Part shown: piece after piece, positions 47,133 through 56,991 of the stretch | Position numbering within the stretch: position 1 is the first letter of the stretch | Layout of the letters: each line of letters opens with the position of its first letter | From: Proteus columbae | Lineage (GTDB): Bacteria; Pseudomonadota; Gammaproteobacteria; Enterobacterales; Enterobacteriaceae | Direction of reading: 5' to 3' | DNA: 64,000 nucleotides | Assembly (NCBI RefSeq): GCF_002777965.1 | Contig: NZ_NGVR01000028.1 | Location: forward strand, 1-64,000 | Notes under the pieces: model-generated | The model's database searches: none | The model's input: the letters and a program-made list of their open reading frames with translations, nothing else | Told to the model about the DNA's origin: nothing | Position numbers and translations under genes: made by a program

Positions 47133-48212
47133 TTATTTAGCTTGTTTTTGTAAAAATTTAACCCCTAAATCAGGGAAGTCAGTAAAGACACCCTCAGCAC
47201 CCGCTTGGTTATAAATGATGTCGTAAAGTTGATCACCATCTTTTGCGTATTTAGGCAGTTTATCAATACGAACAGTAAACGGATGGATAGTCAATTTATT
47301 CGCATGAGCATCTGCAGCCATACCCGTTAAGGTGATTTTTTCTGGCGTTGAATCTGTCTCAACTAGCATATGGTAGTCAGGGCCGATAGCATCCGCATAA
47401 GTGGCAATTTCTTTCATTGCGCCAGGCTTAAACATCCACTCATAGCTGTAGTTTGTCCATGTACCATCTGGTTGTTTTTCATAGGTCTCATTCCAGTCGG
47501 TATAAGCAATTAACTGAACAAGTTTTAGATCCATGCCCATTTTTGGCATCAATTCTGTTTTGATGCGTTTTAGGTCGTTAGCATCGAATGATTGCAGATA
47601 AACATTGTCGGTTTTTTTCGTATAACCGTACTGTTTAAGGACTTCCAATACTTTAGTGGTAATGTCTTTACCTTCTTGCTCATGGAACCAAGGTGCTTTA
47701 ATTTCAGGGTAAATACCAATATCTTGGCCTGTTGATTTGTTTAGACCTTGGATAAATTCAATTTCTTCTTGGAATGTATGTACACGGAAATCCGATTTCC
47801 CCATAGGGAAACGATTTGGGTAACTTTGGACTTTTTTACCGTCAACAATGTCGAAGCCTTCAGTAAATTTCAGTCCTTTAATTTCTTCAAGCGTAAAGTC
47901 GATAGCGTAATAACGACCATCTTTTCTTGCTCTATTAGGATAACGATCAGCCACATCGGTTACACGATCAAGATAGTGGTCATGTAAAACAACTAATTCG
48001 TTGTCTTTGGTCATCACTAAGTCTTGTTCGAGATAATCTGCGCCTTGGGCATAAGCTAATGCTTTGGCAGGAAGCGTATGTTCAGGCAAATAACCACTTG
48101 CACCACGGTGAGCGATAACGACCTTATCACTTGCCGCTTGTGCGATTGCACTTAAAGATAGAGTTAAAAGAACGCCTGCAACTAACGGTTTTATTCTAAA
48201 AGATGTACTCAT
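47133..48212 (-). CDS. glpQ: Periplasmic glycerophosphodiester phosphodiesterase GlpQ
   Basis: A 359-residue protein (E. coli GlpQ has 358) with a Sec signal peptide (residues 1-~26, cleavage near AQA). The TIM-barrel catalytic blocks are IAHRGASGYLPEHT, LEQDLVMTKD and LHDHYLDRVTD, which supply the catalytic histidines and calcium ligands. It releases glycerol-3-phosphate from deacylated phospholipids for uptake by GlpT. I chose the ATG at 48212 because GGAG lies 8 bases upstream; the longer frame lacks a signal sequence at its start. Confidence 0.95.
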   Translation of the reverse strand: MSTSFRIKPLVAGVLLTLSLSAIAQAASDKVVIAHRGASGYLPEHTLPAKALAYAQGADYLEQDLVMTKDNELVVLHDHYLDRVTDVADRYPNRARKDGRYYAIDFTLEEIKGLKFTEGFDIVDGKKVQSYPNRFPMGKSDFRVHTFQEEIEFIQGLNKSTGQDIGIYPEIKAPWFHEQEGKDITTKVLEVLKQYGYTKKTDNVYLQSFDANDLKRIKTELMPKMGMDLKLVQLIAYTDWNETYEKQPDGTWTNYSYEWMFKPGAMKEIATYADAIGPDYHMLVETDSTPEKITLTGMAADAHANKLTIHPFTVRIDKLPKYAKDGDQLYDIIYNQAGAEGVFTDFPDLGVKFLQKQAK

Positions 48213-48267
48213 AAAGCTGCTCCATTTTAATTCTACGTACAACAAAGTTATGTACAGTTGGCAATAA

Positions 48268-48305
48268 AAAAGCCACATCAAAACAGTTGATGTGGCTTGG
48301 TTTTT
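48268..48305 (-). terminator. Intrinsic terminator between glpT and glpQ
   Basis: On the minus strand AAGCCACATCAA / TTGATGTGGCTT is followed by TTTTTATT, a strong terminator. It lies 43 bases after the glpT stop and before glpQ. Confidence 0.85.
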
Positions 48306-48347
48306 AGAGATGAGATTTAACTAATTTCATAAATAATCAGTTAGCGA

Positions 48348-49700
48348 TTATTCGTACTTCTGAAGCATTTCACGTTTGTGTTTGGTTTCTGTTACCATCA
48401 CGATAAGTAATAATATAACAGACAGTGCACTACCGCCGATCATGACCATAAAGCCACCATTCCAGCCGAAGTAGTCAACGGTGTAACCTACGATAGCACT
48501 TGCCGCAACAGAACCACCTAAGTAGCCGAATAGACCGGTAAAGCCTGCTGCCGTACCTGCTGCTTTTTTCGGTGCAAGCTCAAGCGCATGCAGACCAATC
48601 AACATAACAGGACCGTAGATTAAGAAACCGATGATTAACATACACGCCATATCAACATTCGGGTTACCCGCTGGGTTCATCCAGAATACGATAGTTGCGA
48701 TAGTTACTAAGGTCATGAAGAACACACCAGTTGCACCACGGTTACCTTTGAACACTTTATCCGACATCCAACCACACAGCAGTGTGCCCGGAATACCTGC
48801 GTATTCATATAAGAAGTAAGCCCATGATGATTTATCCATTGCAAAGTGTTTAACTTCACGCAGGTAAGTTGGTGACCAGTCCAGTACGCCGTAACGCAGT
48901 AAGTAAACGAACACGTTCGCAATTGCAATCATCCACAAAAGTTTGTTAGGGAACACATACTTCATGAAGATTTCTTTTGCAGTCAGTTCTTGTTCGTCAG
49001 TTTCTTTATAATCAGGTGGATAGTCGTTTTTGTACTCTTCGATTGAAGGTAAACCACATGATTGAGGGGTATCGCGCATTAATGCGAATGCAATCATAGC
49101 AACTAAGATTGCGGCAAATGCTGGCATATATAACGCTGCTTTCCAGTCGTTAAACCACGCCATACCTAATAAGAACAGTAATGGAGGTAAGCCACCGCCG
49201 ACGTTATGCGCACAGTTCCAGATAGAAACGATACCGCCACGTTCTTTCTGTGACCACCAGTGCACCATGGTACGTCCACAAGGAGGCCAACCCATACCTT
49301 GGAACCAACCACAAAGGAACAACAGAACGAACATTACCATAATGCTCGAAGTTGCCCATGGCACAAAGCCCATAAATAGCATCACTGCGGATGCTAAAAT
49401 AAGACCTGCAGGTAAGAAATAACGAGGGTTAGCACGGTCAGAGAATGAGCCCATGATAAACTTAGAGAAACCGTAAGCAATCGAGATCCCTGATAAAGCA
49501 AAACCTAGGTCACCTTTAGAAAACCCTTCTTCTACAAGATAAGGCATTGCTAACGCAAAGTTTTTTCTTACTAAATAATAAGCAGCGTAACCGAAGAAAA
49601 TCCCCATAAAGATCTGCCAACGCAGACGACGATAGACAGGATCTATCTGCTCTTTTGGCAAACGCGCTTTATGTGGCGCAGGTCTAAACAGACTTAACAT
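48348..49700 (-). CDS. glpT: Glycerol-3-phosphate/phosphate antiporter GlpT
   Basis: A 450-residue major facilitator protein with 12 transmembrane segments (E. coli GlpT has 452). The organophosphate:phosphate antiporter signature is seen in [19 protein letters not shown] and [22 protein letters not shown], given here as family matches. Substrate-binding arginines lie in the TM1 and TM7 regions (YRRLRWQ..., [11 protein letters not shown]). It imports glycerol-3-phosphate in exchange for phosphate. It is divergent from glpABC, as in E. coli. Confidence 0.96.
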   Translation of the reverse strand: MLSLFRPAPHKARLPKEQIDPVYRRLRWQIFMGIFFGYAAYYLVRKNFALAMPYLVEEGFSKGDLGFALSGISIAYGFSKFIMGSFSDRANPRYFLPAGLILASAVMLFMGFVPWATSSIMVMFVLLFLCGWFQGMGWPPCGRTMVHWWSQKERGGIVSIWNCAHNVGGGLPPLLFLLGMAWFNDWKAALYMPAFAAILVAMIAFALMRDTPQSCGLPSIEEYKNDYPPDYKETDEQELTAKEIFMKYVFPNKLLWMIAIANVFVYLLRYGVLDWSPTYLREVKHFAMDKSSWAYFLYEYAGIPGTLLCGWMSDKVFKGNRGATGVFFMTLVTIATIVFWMNPAGNPNVDMACMLIIGFLIYGPVMLIGLHALELAPKKAAGTAAGFTGLFGYLGGSVAASAIVGYTVDYFGWNGGFMVMIGGSALSVILLLIVMVTETKHKREMLQKYE

Positions 49701-50080
49701 ATTAGCCTCCGATGGCTTTTATTTTAATATGTTGATATTAAATAATGACAAAACGAACAGTGAAGTTATCAAAAAATTTTCTTTAACGAACTTAATAGTA
49801 AACTTATACAATCAAATTTACTGTGAGGTATTACTCAGTTGTCGAATAATTTTTCAAGATGTGCAATTTTGAGTGATATGTTAACTTTATCAAATACTTT
49901 TTGTTAAATAATTTGTGATTAGTATCACATATGTGGTTTTAATTTTTCACTCGTGAGCGTTTCTCTTTCGTTTTTGCTCATTATCAAACATTAACCACAT
50001 TTTTTGTGTATCTTATACACTATAATTAACGCTAAAGAATAAATAAGCGTTTGCTGAATGTAATGTGAGAGGGCATCTCT
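49701..50080. other. Divergent glpT / glpA control region
   Basis: A 380-base region without a gene. It contains a perfect CRP site (49914-49929). A candidate GlpR half-site stretch lies at 49966-49984: read on the minus strand, AATGAGCAAAAACGAAAG is only loosely like the GlpR consensus. Confidence 0.6.
49914..49929. promoter_or_regulatory. CRP site of the glpTQ-glpABC region
   Basis: TGTGAttagtaTCACA matches all ten conserved CRP bases. It lies between the divergent glp operons and predicts catabolite control of both. Confidence 0.88.
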
Positions 50081-51739
50081 ATGATGAGCGGTTCACCAGT
50101 GACAGAAACTGATGTCATTATTATTGGCGGGGGAGCAACCGGTGCAGGCATGGCAAGAGACTGTGCGCGCCGTGGATTACGTTGCGTCCTGCTAGAAAGA
50201 CATGATATTGCAACCGGTGCAACCGGTCGAAATCATGGATTGTTACACAGTGGTGCGCGTTATGCAGTAACAGACCCAGAGTCAGCGCGTGAGTGTATTG
50301 AAGAAAACATGATTTTAAAACGGGTCGCTCGTCATTGTGTTGAAAAAACGGATGGCCTTTTTATTACCCTTCCTGAAGATTCTTTAGAGTTTCAACAGAC
50401 CTTTATTCAGTCTTGCCAAGCCGCAGGTATTGATGCTCAAGCTATTTCACCCGAAGAAGCTATTCGCTTAGAGCCTTCAGTTAACCCGAATTTAATCGGT
50501 GCGGTTAAAGTGCCAGATGGTACTGTCGATCCTTTCCGTTTAACTGCCGCAAATATGTTAGATGCCCGCGAACATGGCGCTCAAGTACTGACTTATCATG
50601 AAGTCGTGGGGCTTATTCGTGAAGGCGACCGTGTTAAAGGTGTGAAGGTTTACGATCACCAAGCGAAAAAACTGTATGAAATTCGCGCGCAAATAGTGGC
50701 AAATGCAGGGGGAATTTGGGGACAAAAAATCGCTGAATATGGCGAGCTAAAAGTTCGTATGTTCCCAGCCAAAGGTGCGTTGTTGATTCTGGGTCATCGT
50801 ATTAACAATATGGTGATCAACCGCTGTCGTAAACCTGCGGATGCCGATATTTTAGTTCCTGGCGATACCATTTCATTGATTGGTACAACGTCAACACGGG
50901 TTCCTTACGATGAAATCGACAATATGTATGTCACCCCTGAAGAAGTCGATATTCTTATTCGTGAAGGTTCAATGTTAGCGCCAAAACTGGCTCAAACTCG
51001 AATTTTACGTGCTTATGCTGGTGTGCGTCCTTTAGTTGCAAGTGATGATGATCCATCTGGTCGTAATGTTAGCCGTGGTATTGTTTTACTCGACCATGCG
51101 CAACGTGATGGATTAGAAGGTTTTATCACTATTACTGGCGGTAAATTAATGACTTACCGTTTAATGGCTGAATGGGCAACAGATAAAATCTGCGAAAAAT
51201 TAAATGTTTCTGCTAAATGTACAACCGCAGAAGAAGCCTTACCGGGTTCTCGCCAATCTGCAGAGCAAGCATTACGTAGTGTTGTTTCATTACCTGCGCC
51301 AATTCGTGGCTCTGCGGTTTATCGCCACGGTGATTTAGCTAATAAATTATTGAGTAATGAACGTAGCGATAAGAGTTTAGTTTGTGAATGTGAAGCCGTT
51401 ACGGCAGGGGAAGTTCGTTATGCAGTTAACTCTTTAACTGTCAATAACTTACTTGATTTACGTCGCCGTACTCGTGTGGGTATGGGAACATGCCAAGGTG
51501 AGCTTTGTGCTTGTCGTGCTGCGGGTTTATTAAACCGTTTACAAGTTACTACTCCTCACGAATCAGAACAACAGCTTGCCCATTTCTTAAATGAGCGTTG
51601 GAAAGGTATTCGACCAATTGCTTGGGGTAATGCGTTACGTGAGAGTGAATTCACCAGTTGGGTTTACCAAGGTTTATGTGGTTTAGATGCTGATATGATT
51701 GAAAAAGCAGCTTCAGCGGAGGCAGATAATGAAATTTGA
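50081..51739 (+). CDS. glpA: Anaerobic glycerol-3-phosphate dehydrogenase subunit A
   Basis: A 552-residue FAD enzyme. The Rossmann block TDVIIIGGGATGAGMARDCA and HDIATGATGRNHGLLHSGARYA match GlpA. The C-terminal domain has the cysteine sets CECEAVTAGEV and GMGTCQGELCACR for an iron-sulfur centre. It oxidises glycerol-3-phosphate to dihydroxyacetone phosphate. Two ATGs are adjacent (50081, 50084); no strong ribosome site distinguishes them. It overlaps glpB by 11 bases. Confidence 0.96.
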   Translation: MMSGSPVTETDVIIIGGGATGAGMARDCARRGLRCVLLERHDIATGATGRNHGLLHSGARYAVTDPESARECIEENMILKRVARHCVEKTDGLFITLPEDSLEFQQTFIQSCQAAGIDAQAISPEEAIRLEPSVNPNLIGAVKVPDGTVDPFRLTAANMLDAREHGAQVLTYHEVVGLIREGDRVKGVKVYDHQAKKLYEIRAQIVANAGGIWGQKIAEYGELKVRMFPAKGALLILGHRINNMVINRCRKPADADILVPGDTISLIGTTSTRVPYDEIDNMYVTPEEVDILIREGSMLAPKLAQTRILRAYAGVRPLVASDDDPSGRNVSRGIVLLDHAQRDGLEGFITITGGKLMTYRLMAEWATDKICEKLNVSAKCTTAEEALPGSRQSAEQALRSVVSLPAPIRGSAVYRHGDLANKLLSNERSDKSLVCECEAVTAGEVRYAVNSLTVNNLLDLRRRTRVGMGTCQGELCACRAAGLLNRLQVTTPHESEQQLAHFLNERWKGIRPIAWGNALRESEFTSWVYQGLCGLDADMIEKAASAEADNEI

Positions 51740-53036
51740 CGTCATCATTATAGGTAGCGGGCTTGCAGGTTTAACCGCAGGTATTCGTCTTGCTGAAGCC
51801 GGTAAGTCTTGCGCAATTATTAGTAATGGTCAAAGCGCACTACATTTTTCATCAGGTTCGCTAGATCTATTAACTCATCTTCCTGATGGTTCGTTAGTTA
51901 CTCAACCTAAAAAAGCGTTAGCAGCATTGGTTGAGCTTGCCCCGAAACACCCTTATAGCCGTATGGGTGAGGCTCAGGTTTCAACCTTAATTGAACAGGC
52001 TCAAGCACTATTATCAAGTACAAAAGGTCTTGAATATCAAGGTAATGGTGATGAAAACCATTATCGTATTACACCTGTTGGGCGTTCACGTATGAGTTGG
52101 ATGAGTCCAAAACGTGTGCCAACTCATGGTGTTGATCAAGCATTGCCATGGAAAAAGCTGGCAGTTGTTGGAATCGAAGGCTTCTTAGATTTTCAGCCAC
52201 AATTCGCAAGCAATACGCTGAATGAGCAAGGTGTTGAGTCTATTCCTTATCATATTCACTTACCGCTATTAGACAGATTGCGTGATAATCCAAGTGAATT
52301 TAGAGCAGTTAATATTGCGCGCTATTTAGATAAACCTGAAAACACTAAAGCGTTAGCAGAAGAGCTGAAAAAGCATATTGATGATAGTGTTGAAGCAATT
52401 ATTTTACCTGCATGTATCGGACTGGATGCTGAAGAGCCAGTGACACTACTTCAACAACTTGTAGGTAAACCTATCTGTTTATTACCAACATTGCCCCCAT
52501 CACTATTAGGTATTCGTTTACATCAAGCATTAAAACTGCGTTTCCAAAAAGCTGGCGGTTTAATAATGCCGGGCGACCGTGCAGAACAAGTTGATTTAGT
52601 GGGAAATAAAGTTACAGGTATTCATACTCGAAACCATACTGACATTCCTATTCGTAGTGAACATGTTGTGTTGGCAACGGGCAGTTTCTTCAATAATGGG
52701 TTAATTGCAGAGTTTGATCGTGTCTATGAACCGTTGATGGAACTTGATTTGCTAGAGACATTACCTCGCAATGAGTGGACACAAGTGAATGTCTTTGCAA
52801 AACAGCCTTATATGCGATTTGGTGTTGATACCGATAGCCAATTAAGACCGATGAAATATGGCGAAGTCTTAGAGAATGTTTACGCTGTAGGTGCTGTATT
52901 AGGTGGGTTTGACCCTCTTAACGAAGGTTGTGGCGCAGGTGTTTCAATGATCAGCGCCCTTTATGCAGCGCAACAAATTTTACAGCACAATAAATCAGAA
53001 CAGACCACATCTGCGGTTGTGGAGGCAGCACAATGA
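51729..53036 (+). CDS. glpB: Anaerobic glycerol-3-phosphate dehydrogenase subunit B
   Basis: A 435-residue FAD/FMN protein. MKFDVIIIGSGLAGLTAGIRLAE is the flavin-binding start, and the C-terminal DPLNEGCGAGVSMISALYAA closes the Rossmann domain. It passes electrons from GlpA toward GlpC. I chose the ATG at 51729 because of its GGAGG site and family N-terminus; an upstream ATG at 51699 lies within glpA. It overlaps glpC by 4 bases. Confidence 0.95.
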   Translation: MKFDVIIIGSGLAGLTAGIRLAEAGKSCAIISNGQSALHFSSGSLDLLTHLPDGSLVTQPKKALAALVELAPKHPYSRMGEAQVSTLIEQAQALLSSTKGLEYQGNGDENHYRITPVGRSRMSWMSPKRVPTHGVDQALPWKKLAVVGIEGFLDFQPQFASNTLNEQGVESIPYHIHLPLLDRLRDNPSEFRAVNIARYLDKPENTKALAEELKKHIDDSVEAIILPACIGLDAEEPVTLLQQLVGKPICLLPTLPPSLLGIRLHQALKLRFQKAGGLIMPGDRAEQVDLVGNKVTGIHTRNHTDIPIRSEHVVLATGSFFNNGLIAEFDRVYEPLMELDLLETLPRNEWTQVNVFAKQPYMRFGVDTDSQLRPMKYGEVLENVYAVGAVLGGFDPLNEGCGAGVSMISALYAAQQILQHNKSEQTTSAVVEAAQ

Positions 53037-54226
53037 GTTTACATGATAACAGTTTTGAAGCGTGCATTAAGTGTACTGTTTGTACAACTTACTGCCCAGT
53101 TGCAAAAGTAAATCCACTTTATCCTGGTCCTAAACAAGCTGGTCCTGATGGTGAGCGTTTACGTCTAAAAGATCCAATGCTTTATGATGAAGCATTGAAA
53201 TATTGCACTAACTGTAAGCGTTGTGAAGTTGCTTGTCCGTCAGATGTGAAGATTGGTGACATCATTTCGCGTGCGAAACTGAACTACAATACAAAAACAC
53301 CAAAACTTCGTGATGCTATTTTAAGTCATACTGATCTAATGGGTACACTATCAACGCCAATGGCGCCGATAGTCAATACCATTACAGGATTAAAACCTGT
53401 ACGTAAAATCTTGGATAAAGCGCTTAAAATCGACCATCGTCGCGAATTACCAAAATACTCTTTTGGTACATTTAGAACATGGATGAAAAAACAAGTTGAA
53501 GAGCAGGCGCGTTTTAAAGATCAAGTTGCCTTTTTCCATGGTTGTTACGCTAACTATAACCACCCACAATTAGGGAAGGATTTAGTTAAAGTATTCAACA
53601 AAATGGAGATTGGTGTTCAGTTATTAAAACGCGAAAAATGCTGTGGTGTTGCATTAATTGCGAATGGTTTTGTTAAACAAGCTAAAAAACAAGCCGCGGT
53701 AAACCTTGAATCTCTGACAGAAAAAATTGTTGAAAACAATATTCCTGTCGTTGCAACATCATCAACCTGTACTTTCACTATTCGTGATGAGTATGAACAT
53801 ATCCTTGATGTTGATACGTCAAAAGTACGTGAAAACATTGAATTAGCGACACGTTATATTTATCGCTTATTAGAAGAAGGTCGTGAATTACCACTGAAAC
53901 ACACCCCGTTAAAAGTGGCGTATCACACACCTTGTCATATGGAAAAAATGGGATGGACTGCGTATTCCATTGATTTAATTAAACGTATCCCTGGTGTTGA
54001 GGTCATTGTTTTAGATTCTCAATGCTGTGGTATTGCCGGAACTTACGGTTTTAAATCTGAAAACTACGATGTCGCTCAAGGCATTGGTGCGGGCTTATTC
54101 CGCCAAATTGAAGAGAGTGGCTGTGATTTGGTAATTACAGACTGTGAAACCTGTAAATGGCAAATTGAGATGTCAACAACGAAAAAATGTGAACACCCCA
54201 TTAGTTTATTGGCAAGAGCATTATAA
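53033..54226 (+). CDS. glpC: Anaerobic glycerol-3-phosphate dehydrogenase subunit C
   Basis: A 397-residue iron-sulfur subunit. Two [4Fe-4S] motifs (CIKCTVCTTYCPV and CTNCKRCEVACPSDV) are followed by two CCG domains: FFHGCYANYNHPQLG...KCCG and HTPCHMEKMG...CCGIAGTYG. It docks GlpAB at the membrane and reduces menaquinone, feeding fumarate or nitrate reductase. It is the last gene of the operon, with a terminator 55 bases on. Confidence 0.96.
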   Translation: MSLHDNSFEACIKCTVCTTYCPVAKVNPLYPGPKQAGPDGERLRLKDPMLYDEALKYCTNCKRCEVACPSDVKIGDIISRAKLNYNTKTPKLRDAILSHTDLMGTLSTPMAPIVNTITGLKPVRKILDKALKIDHRRELPKYSFGTFRTWMKKQVEEQARFKDQVAFFHGCYANYNHPQLGKDLVKVFNKMEIGVQLLKREKCCGVALIANGFVKQAKKQAAVNLESLTEKIVENNIPVVATSSTCTFTIRDEYEHILDVDTSKVRENIELATRYIYRLLEEGRELPLKHTPLKVAYHTPCHMEKMGWTAYSIDLIKRIPGVEVIVLDSQCCGIAGTYGFKSENYDVAQGIGAGLFRQIEESGCDLVITDCETCKWQIEMSTTKKCEHPISLLARAL

Positions 54227-54280
54227 GTATTGCCTATTAGATAATAAAAAAGTAATTGATTACTAAGATAACAAGCAGCT

Positions 54281-54316
54281 AGGGAATAAAGGAGGATCTT
54301 TTATTCCCTTTTTTTA
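54281..54316 (+). terminator. Terminator of glpABC
   Basis: The stem AGGGAATAAA / TTTATTCCCT has a 9-base loop and is followed by a T run; it lies between glpC and the convergent DhaM-like gene. Confidence 0.9.
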
Positions 54317-54319
54317 TTT

Positions 54320-55465
54320 TTAATGTGAGATATAGGTGTTTTGATAAAGCCAAATATTTTGGACTTTTTTGAGCGTTATATTTTGCCCGTCAGTCAGCGA
54401 GAGCGCTTGTTTTCCGGCTTCATTAATAATTGGAATATCTAGTGCATTGGCTAATACGGTTGTATTAGACAGAGGATTGCCGTGACTTAATAAAATTCCT
54501 TTGATCTTATTGGTATCAAGAGCCATTAATGTGGAGGGATAAAGCTGTTTTGTCACCAGAATTGCGTTTGTATAAGGAGGATGCGTGATTGGAGGAGGCG
54601 CAGAAGTTAAATAGCGTAGTAATCGAGATAAAATATCATCTAAATCACTTTCACGAGCACGCATATTATCATCATCCATTTGCACATAAGTATCTATTAA
54701 ATCAATGAATGTCTGCTGTAAGGCAAATTCAGCATTACAGTGATGTTTGCTTATCATGCTACATACAGTCAGTTGTAATTCGGTATTTTCTAATAAGAAG
54801 CGGTGACTAGAAAAAATATGGGCATATTGTTCTCCGATCTTGCGGTACGCTTCTTCAGTTAACCAGTCTATATCCTTTTTGGAGCGCTCAATGGCTTTTA
54901 TGAGACGTTTTTGCTCTTCAAGTAATAAGTGAGAGGATATTTCTTTACGAGGGATCACGAAACGATGGTAAGGGTATAGCCAAACAGGTGCGGTTATAGT
55001 TCTGACAGGTTCGTAATTTGTATTTTTAGGGTGAATATTAAAATTAGGCAGATTTTCACCTAATTGTAGTTTTTTAATTGTAATGGTTTTATGCGCCGCT
55101 TTTTCTGCTTCTTCAAGCGAAGCACCTAACGCAATACTATTGGCGGCAGCCAAGGTGCCTTCAACAATCGGTGCTGAACTTAACGCGACGTTAGTGGCAA
55201 CGTTATGCTCAAGATTAGCGATAGCGAGTGCTGCATTTTGTGCGGAATGATAAGTATCGAGTAAAACGAGTACACCTTGTTTGCTATAACACTTTTTAAT
55301 TGCTGTGAGTATAGTTTCTGGTGACACTTCATTAGCAAGATCAGAAGGTGTTTGATAGTTGGTCGCAATGGCAATTTTTACTTGGCGATCTACAGTCTGA
55401 TTAACGAGCTCTTTAATACCATTGGCGAGCGTAAGGCTCTTTGAAACTAATACGATACTGACCAT
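54320..55465 (-). CDS. DhaM-like protein lacking all phosphorylation sites
   Basis: A 381-residue protein aligned to DhaM, the phosphoryl donor of dihydroxyacetone kinase. Residues 1-~130 match the EIIA-Dha domain (VLVLLDTYHSAQNAALAI, APIVEGTLAAAN), but the phospho-His at position 9 is Lys (VSKSLTL against VSHSSRL in E. coli). The HPr domain is absent, and a short linker leads straight to the EI-like N-terminal region (about 165-381). There the active-site SHSA reads SNTT. E. coli DhaM has about 470 residues. It probably cannot pass phosphate and may have a regulatory or structural role. It is downstream of gldA on the same strand; dhaK and dhaL are not in the window. Confidence 0.82.
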   Translation of the reverse strand: MVSIVLVSKSLTLANGIKELVNQTVDRQVKIAIATNYQTPSDLANEVSPETILTAIKKCYSKQGVLVLLDTYHSAQNAALAIANLEHNVATNVALSSAPIVEGTLAAANSIALGASLEEAEKAAHKTITIKKLQLGENLPNFNIHPKNTNYEPVRTITAPVWLYPYHRFVIPRKEISSHLLLEEQKRLIKAIERSKKDIDWLTEEAYRKIGEQYAHIFSSHRFLLENTELQLTVCSMISKHHCNAEFALQQTFIDLIDTYVQMDDDNMRARESDLDDILSRLLRYLTSAPPPITHPPYTNAILVTKQLYPSTLMALDTNKIKGILLSHGNPLSNTTVLANALDIPIINEAGKQALSLTDGQNITLKKVQNIWLYQNTYISH

Positions 55466-55487
55466 AAATCACCTTTTTTGTAAATGC

Positions 55488-55514
55488 AAACAGGGAGATA
55501 AACACTCCCTGTTT
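55488..55514 (-). repeat. Hairpin between gldA and the DhaM-like gene
   Basis: AAACAGGGAG and CTCCCTGTTT form a 10-bp perfect stem in the 58-base gap. It is not followed directly by a T run, so partial attenuation or an mRNA processing site is more likely than full termination. Confidence 0.6.
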
Positions 55515-55523
55515 ACTCAGGCT

Positions 55524-56627
55524 TTAATAAAGCCATTCCCGTCCTAATTGGTCGGCAGTTAAAATTGCGGCATAAACCTTATCGGAATCGACATCAAATG
55601 GCATGTTGTAAATTGTCTCACCTTCAGCACAACTTAACTCAGCAACCGCCATGATTTTTTCATTTAATTCATCGCCTGTTGCGTTGATTCCCAACTCTTC
55701 TAAAGTGACTGGCAGCCCGACTAAAATACAGAAATCAAGGAACTCTTCTAATTCTTCTAATGGACTGTTTTCTAACACTAATTGGACTAATGTACCAAAG
55801 GCGACTTTTTCACCATGGTACATATTGTGACACTCTTCTAATGCGGTAAATCCATTATGAATGGCATGGGCGGCCGCAAGACCCGCACTTTCAAAACCGA
55901 TACCACTTAAGAAGGTATTAGCTTCGATAATATTTTCTACCGCGGCTGTACAAACACCTCGGCTTACTGCAAGTTTTGCTTTATAGCCATCTTCTAAGAG
56001 GGTGTTATAGCAAAGTTCAGCCAGAGCTAGGGCTGCTAGCGTTGATTTACCTCCTGCCATGGTCTGTTTTTGGGCATGACTACAGGCTCTTGCTTCGAAG
56101 TAGGTTGCTAAAGCATCCCCCATTCCTGCTACTAATAAACGTGCTGGCGCAGAAGCGATGATATTTGTGTCCATCACGACAACATCAGGGTTTGTTGGGT
56201 AGAAAAGGTAACTATCAAACGCGCCTAATTCTGTATAAACCACAGAAAGTGCGCTTGTTGGTGCATCAGTAGAAGCTATGGTTGGGGAGATGACGACAGG
56301 AAGCTGGCATTTATAAGCAACAGCTTTGGCAGTATCAAGTGTTTTACCACCACCAACGCCGATGATCACAAGAGAGGCTTGTGTTTTTGCAAGTTCAGAT
56401 AACCGATTGATTTCGTTGTGTGTGCATTCACCATTAAACAGTTCAAAGTGCCCATTCACTTCATATTGAGACATGCTGTCTTTGACGGTACTTCCGACGA
56501 GCTCCATAACAAATTTATCAGCAATAATCAGTGCTCTATCGCCAAAAGGTTTTGCGTATTTACCAATATGGTATAGCGCATCTGGTCCTTGAATATATTT
56601 AGCGGGGGATTGAATAACTTTTAACAT
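55524..56627 (-). CDS. gldA: Glycerol dehydrogenase GldA
   Basis: A 367-residue NAD+-dependent, zinc-containing dehydrogenase, the same length as E. coli GldA. The NAD loop IGVGGGKTLDTAKAVAY and the zinc ligands in AGMGDALATYFEA (Asp), AAHAIHNGFTAL (His) and MYHGEKVAFGTL (His) are intact. It interconverts glycerol and dihydroxyacetone. With the DhaM-like gene just downstream it suggests a dihydroxyacetone-linked glycerol route. The ribosome site is AGGAGTC. Confidence 0.95.
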   Translation of the reverse strand: MLKVIQSPAKYIQGPDALYHIGKYAKPFGDRALIIADKFVMELVGSTVKDSMSQYEVNGHFELFNGECTHNEINRLSELAKTQASLVIIGVGGGKTLDTAKAVAYKCQLPVVISPTIASTDAPTSALSVVYTELGAFDSYLFYPTNPDVVVMDTNIIASAPARLLVAGMGDALATYFEARACSHAQKQTMAGGKSTLAALALAELCYNTLLEDGYKAKLAVSRGVCTAAVENIIEANTFLSGIGFESAGLAAAHAIHNGFTALEECHNMYHGEKVAFGTLVQLVLENSPLEELEEFLDFCILVGLPVTLEELGINATGDELNEKIMAVAELSCAEGETIYNMPFDVDSDKVYAAILTADQLGREWLY

Positions 56628-56991
56628 AATAGACTCCTACTATTCGCAAAAGAGAGTAAAAAATCCTTATGGTGGGGCTTGTCATCCCAATTGACACAGA
56701 ATTCTATGGAGATGAACTTAAATACATTAACAGTTTAATAGATGAATAAAATATTTCATTGTAAATAATTAATCATTTTTATATTAGCATGCAAAAAACA
56801 TCATAATAATGATATTTAAGTAATATTTTGTACGTTGTTTGACTAATCATGCTAATTAATTACTATAAGAAATATTTACGTAAAATAATAAATTATTTCA
56901 TTCAGAACAAAGCTTCATAAAATTGACTTATGAAGCTTTATTATTTTAATTATGACATTAATGCCATTATTTTTTTGCGAGGTGAGACGGA
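56628..56991. other. Intergenic region before gldA
   Basis: A 364-base AT-rich gap that must hold the gldA promoter on the minus strand. It contains a hairpin, AAAGCTTCATAA / TTATGAAGCTTT (56909-56939), downstream of yhhQ and probably its terminator. No gene is visible. Confidence 0.6.

Noticed and set aside
47748-47987. A 79-codon plus-strand open frame within glpQ
   Set aside because: It is antisense to a conserved enzyme core and has no independent support.
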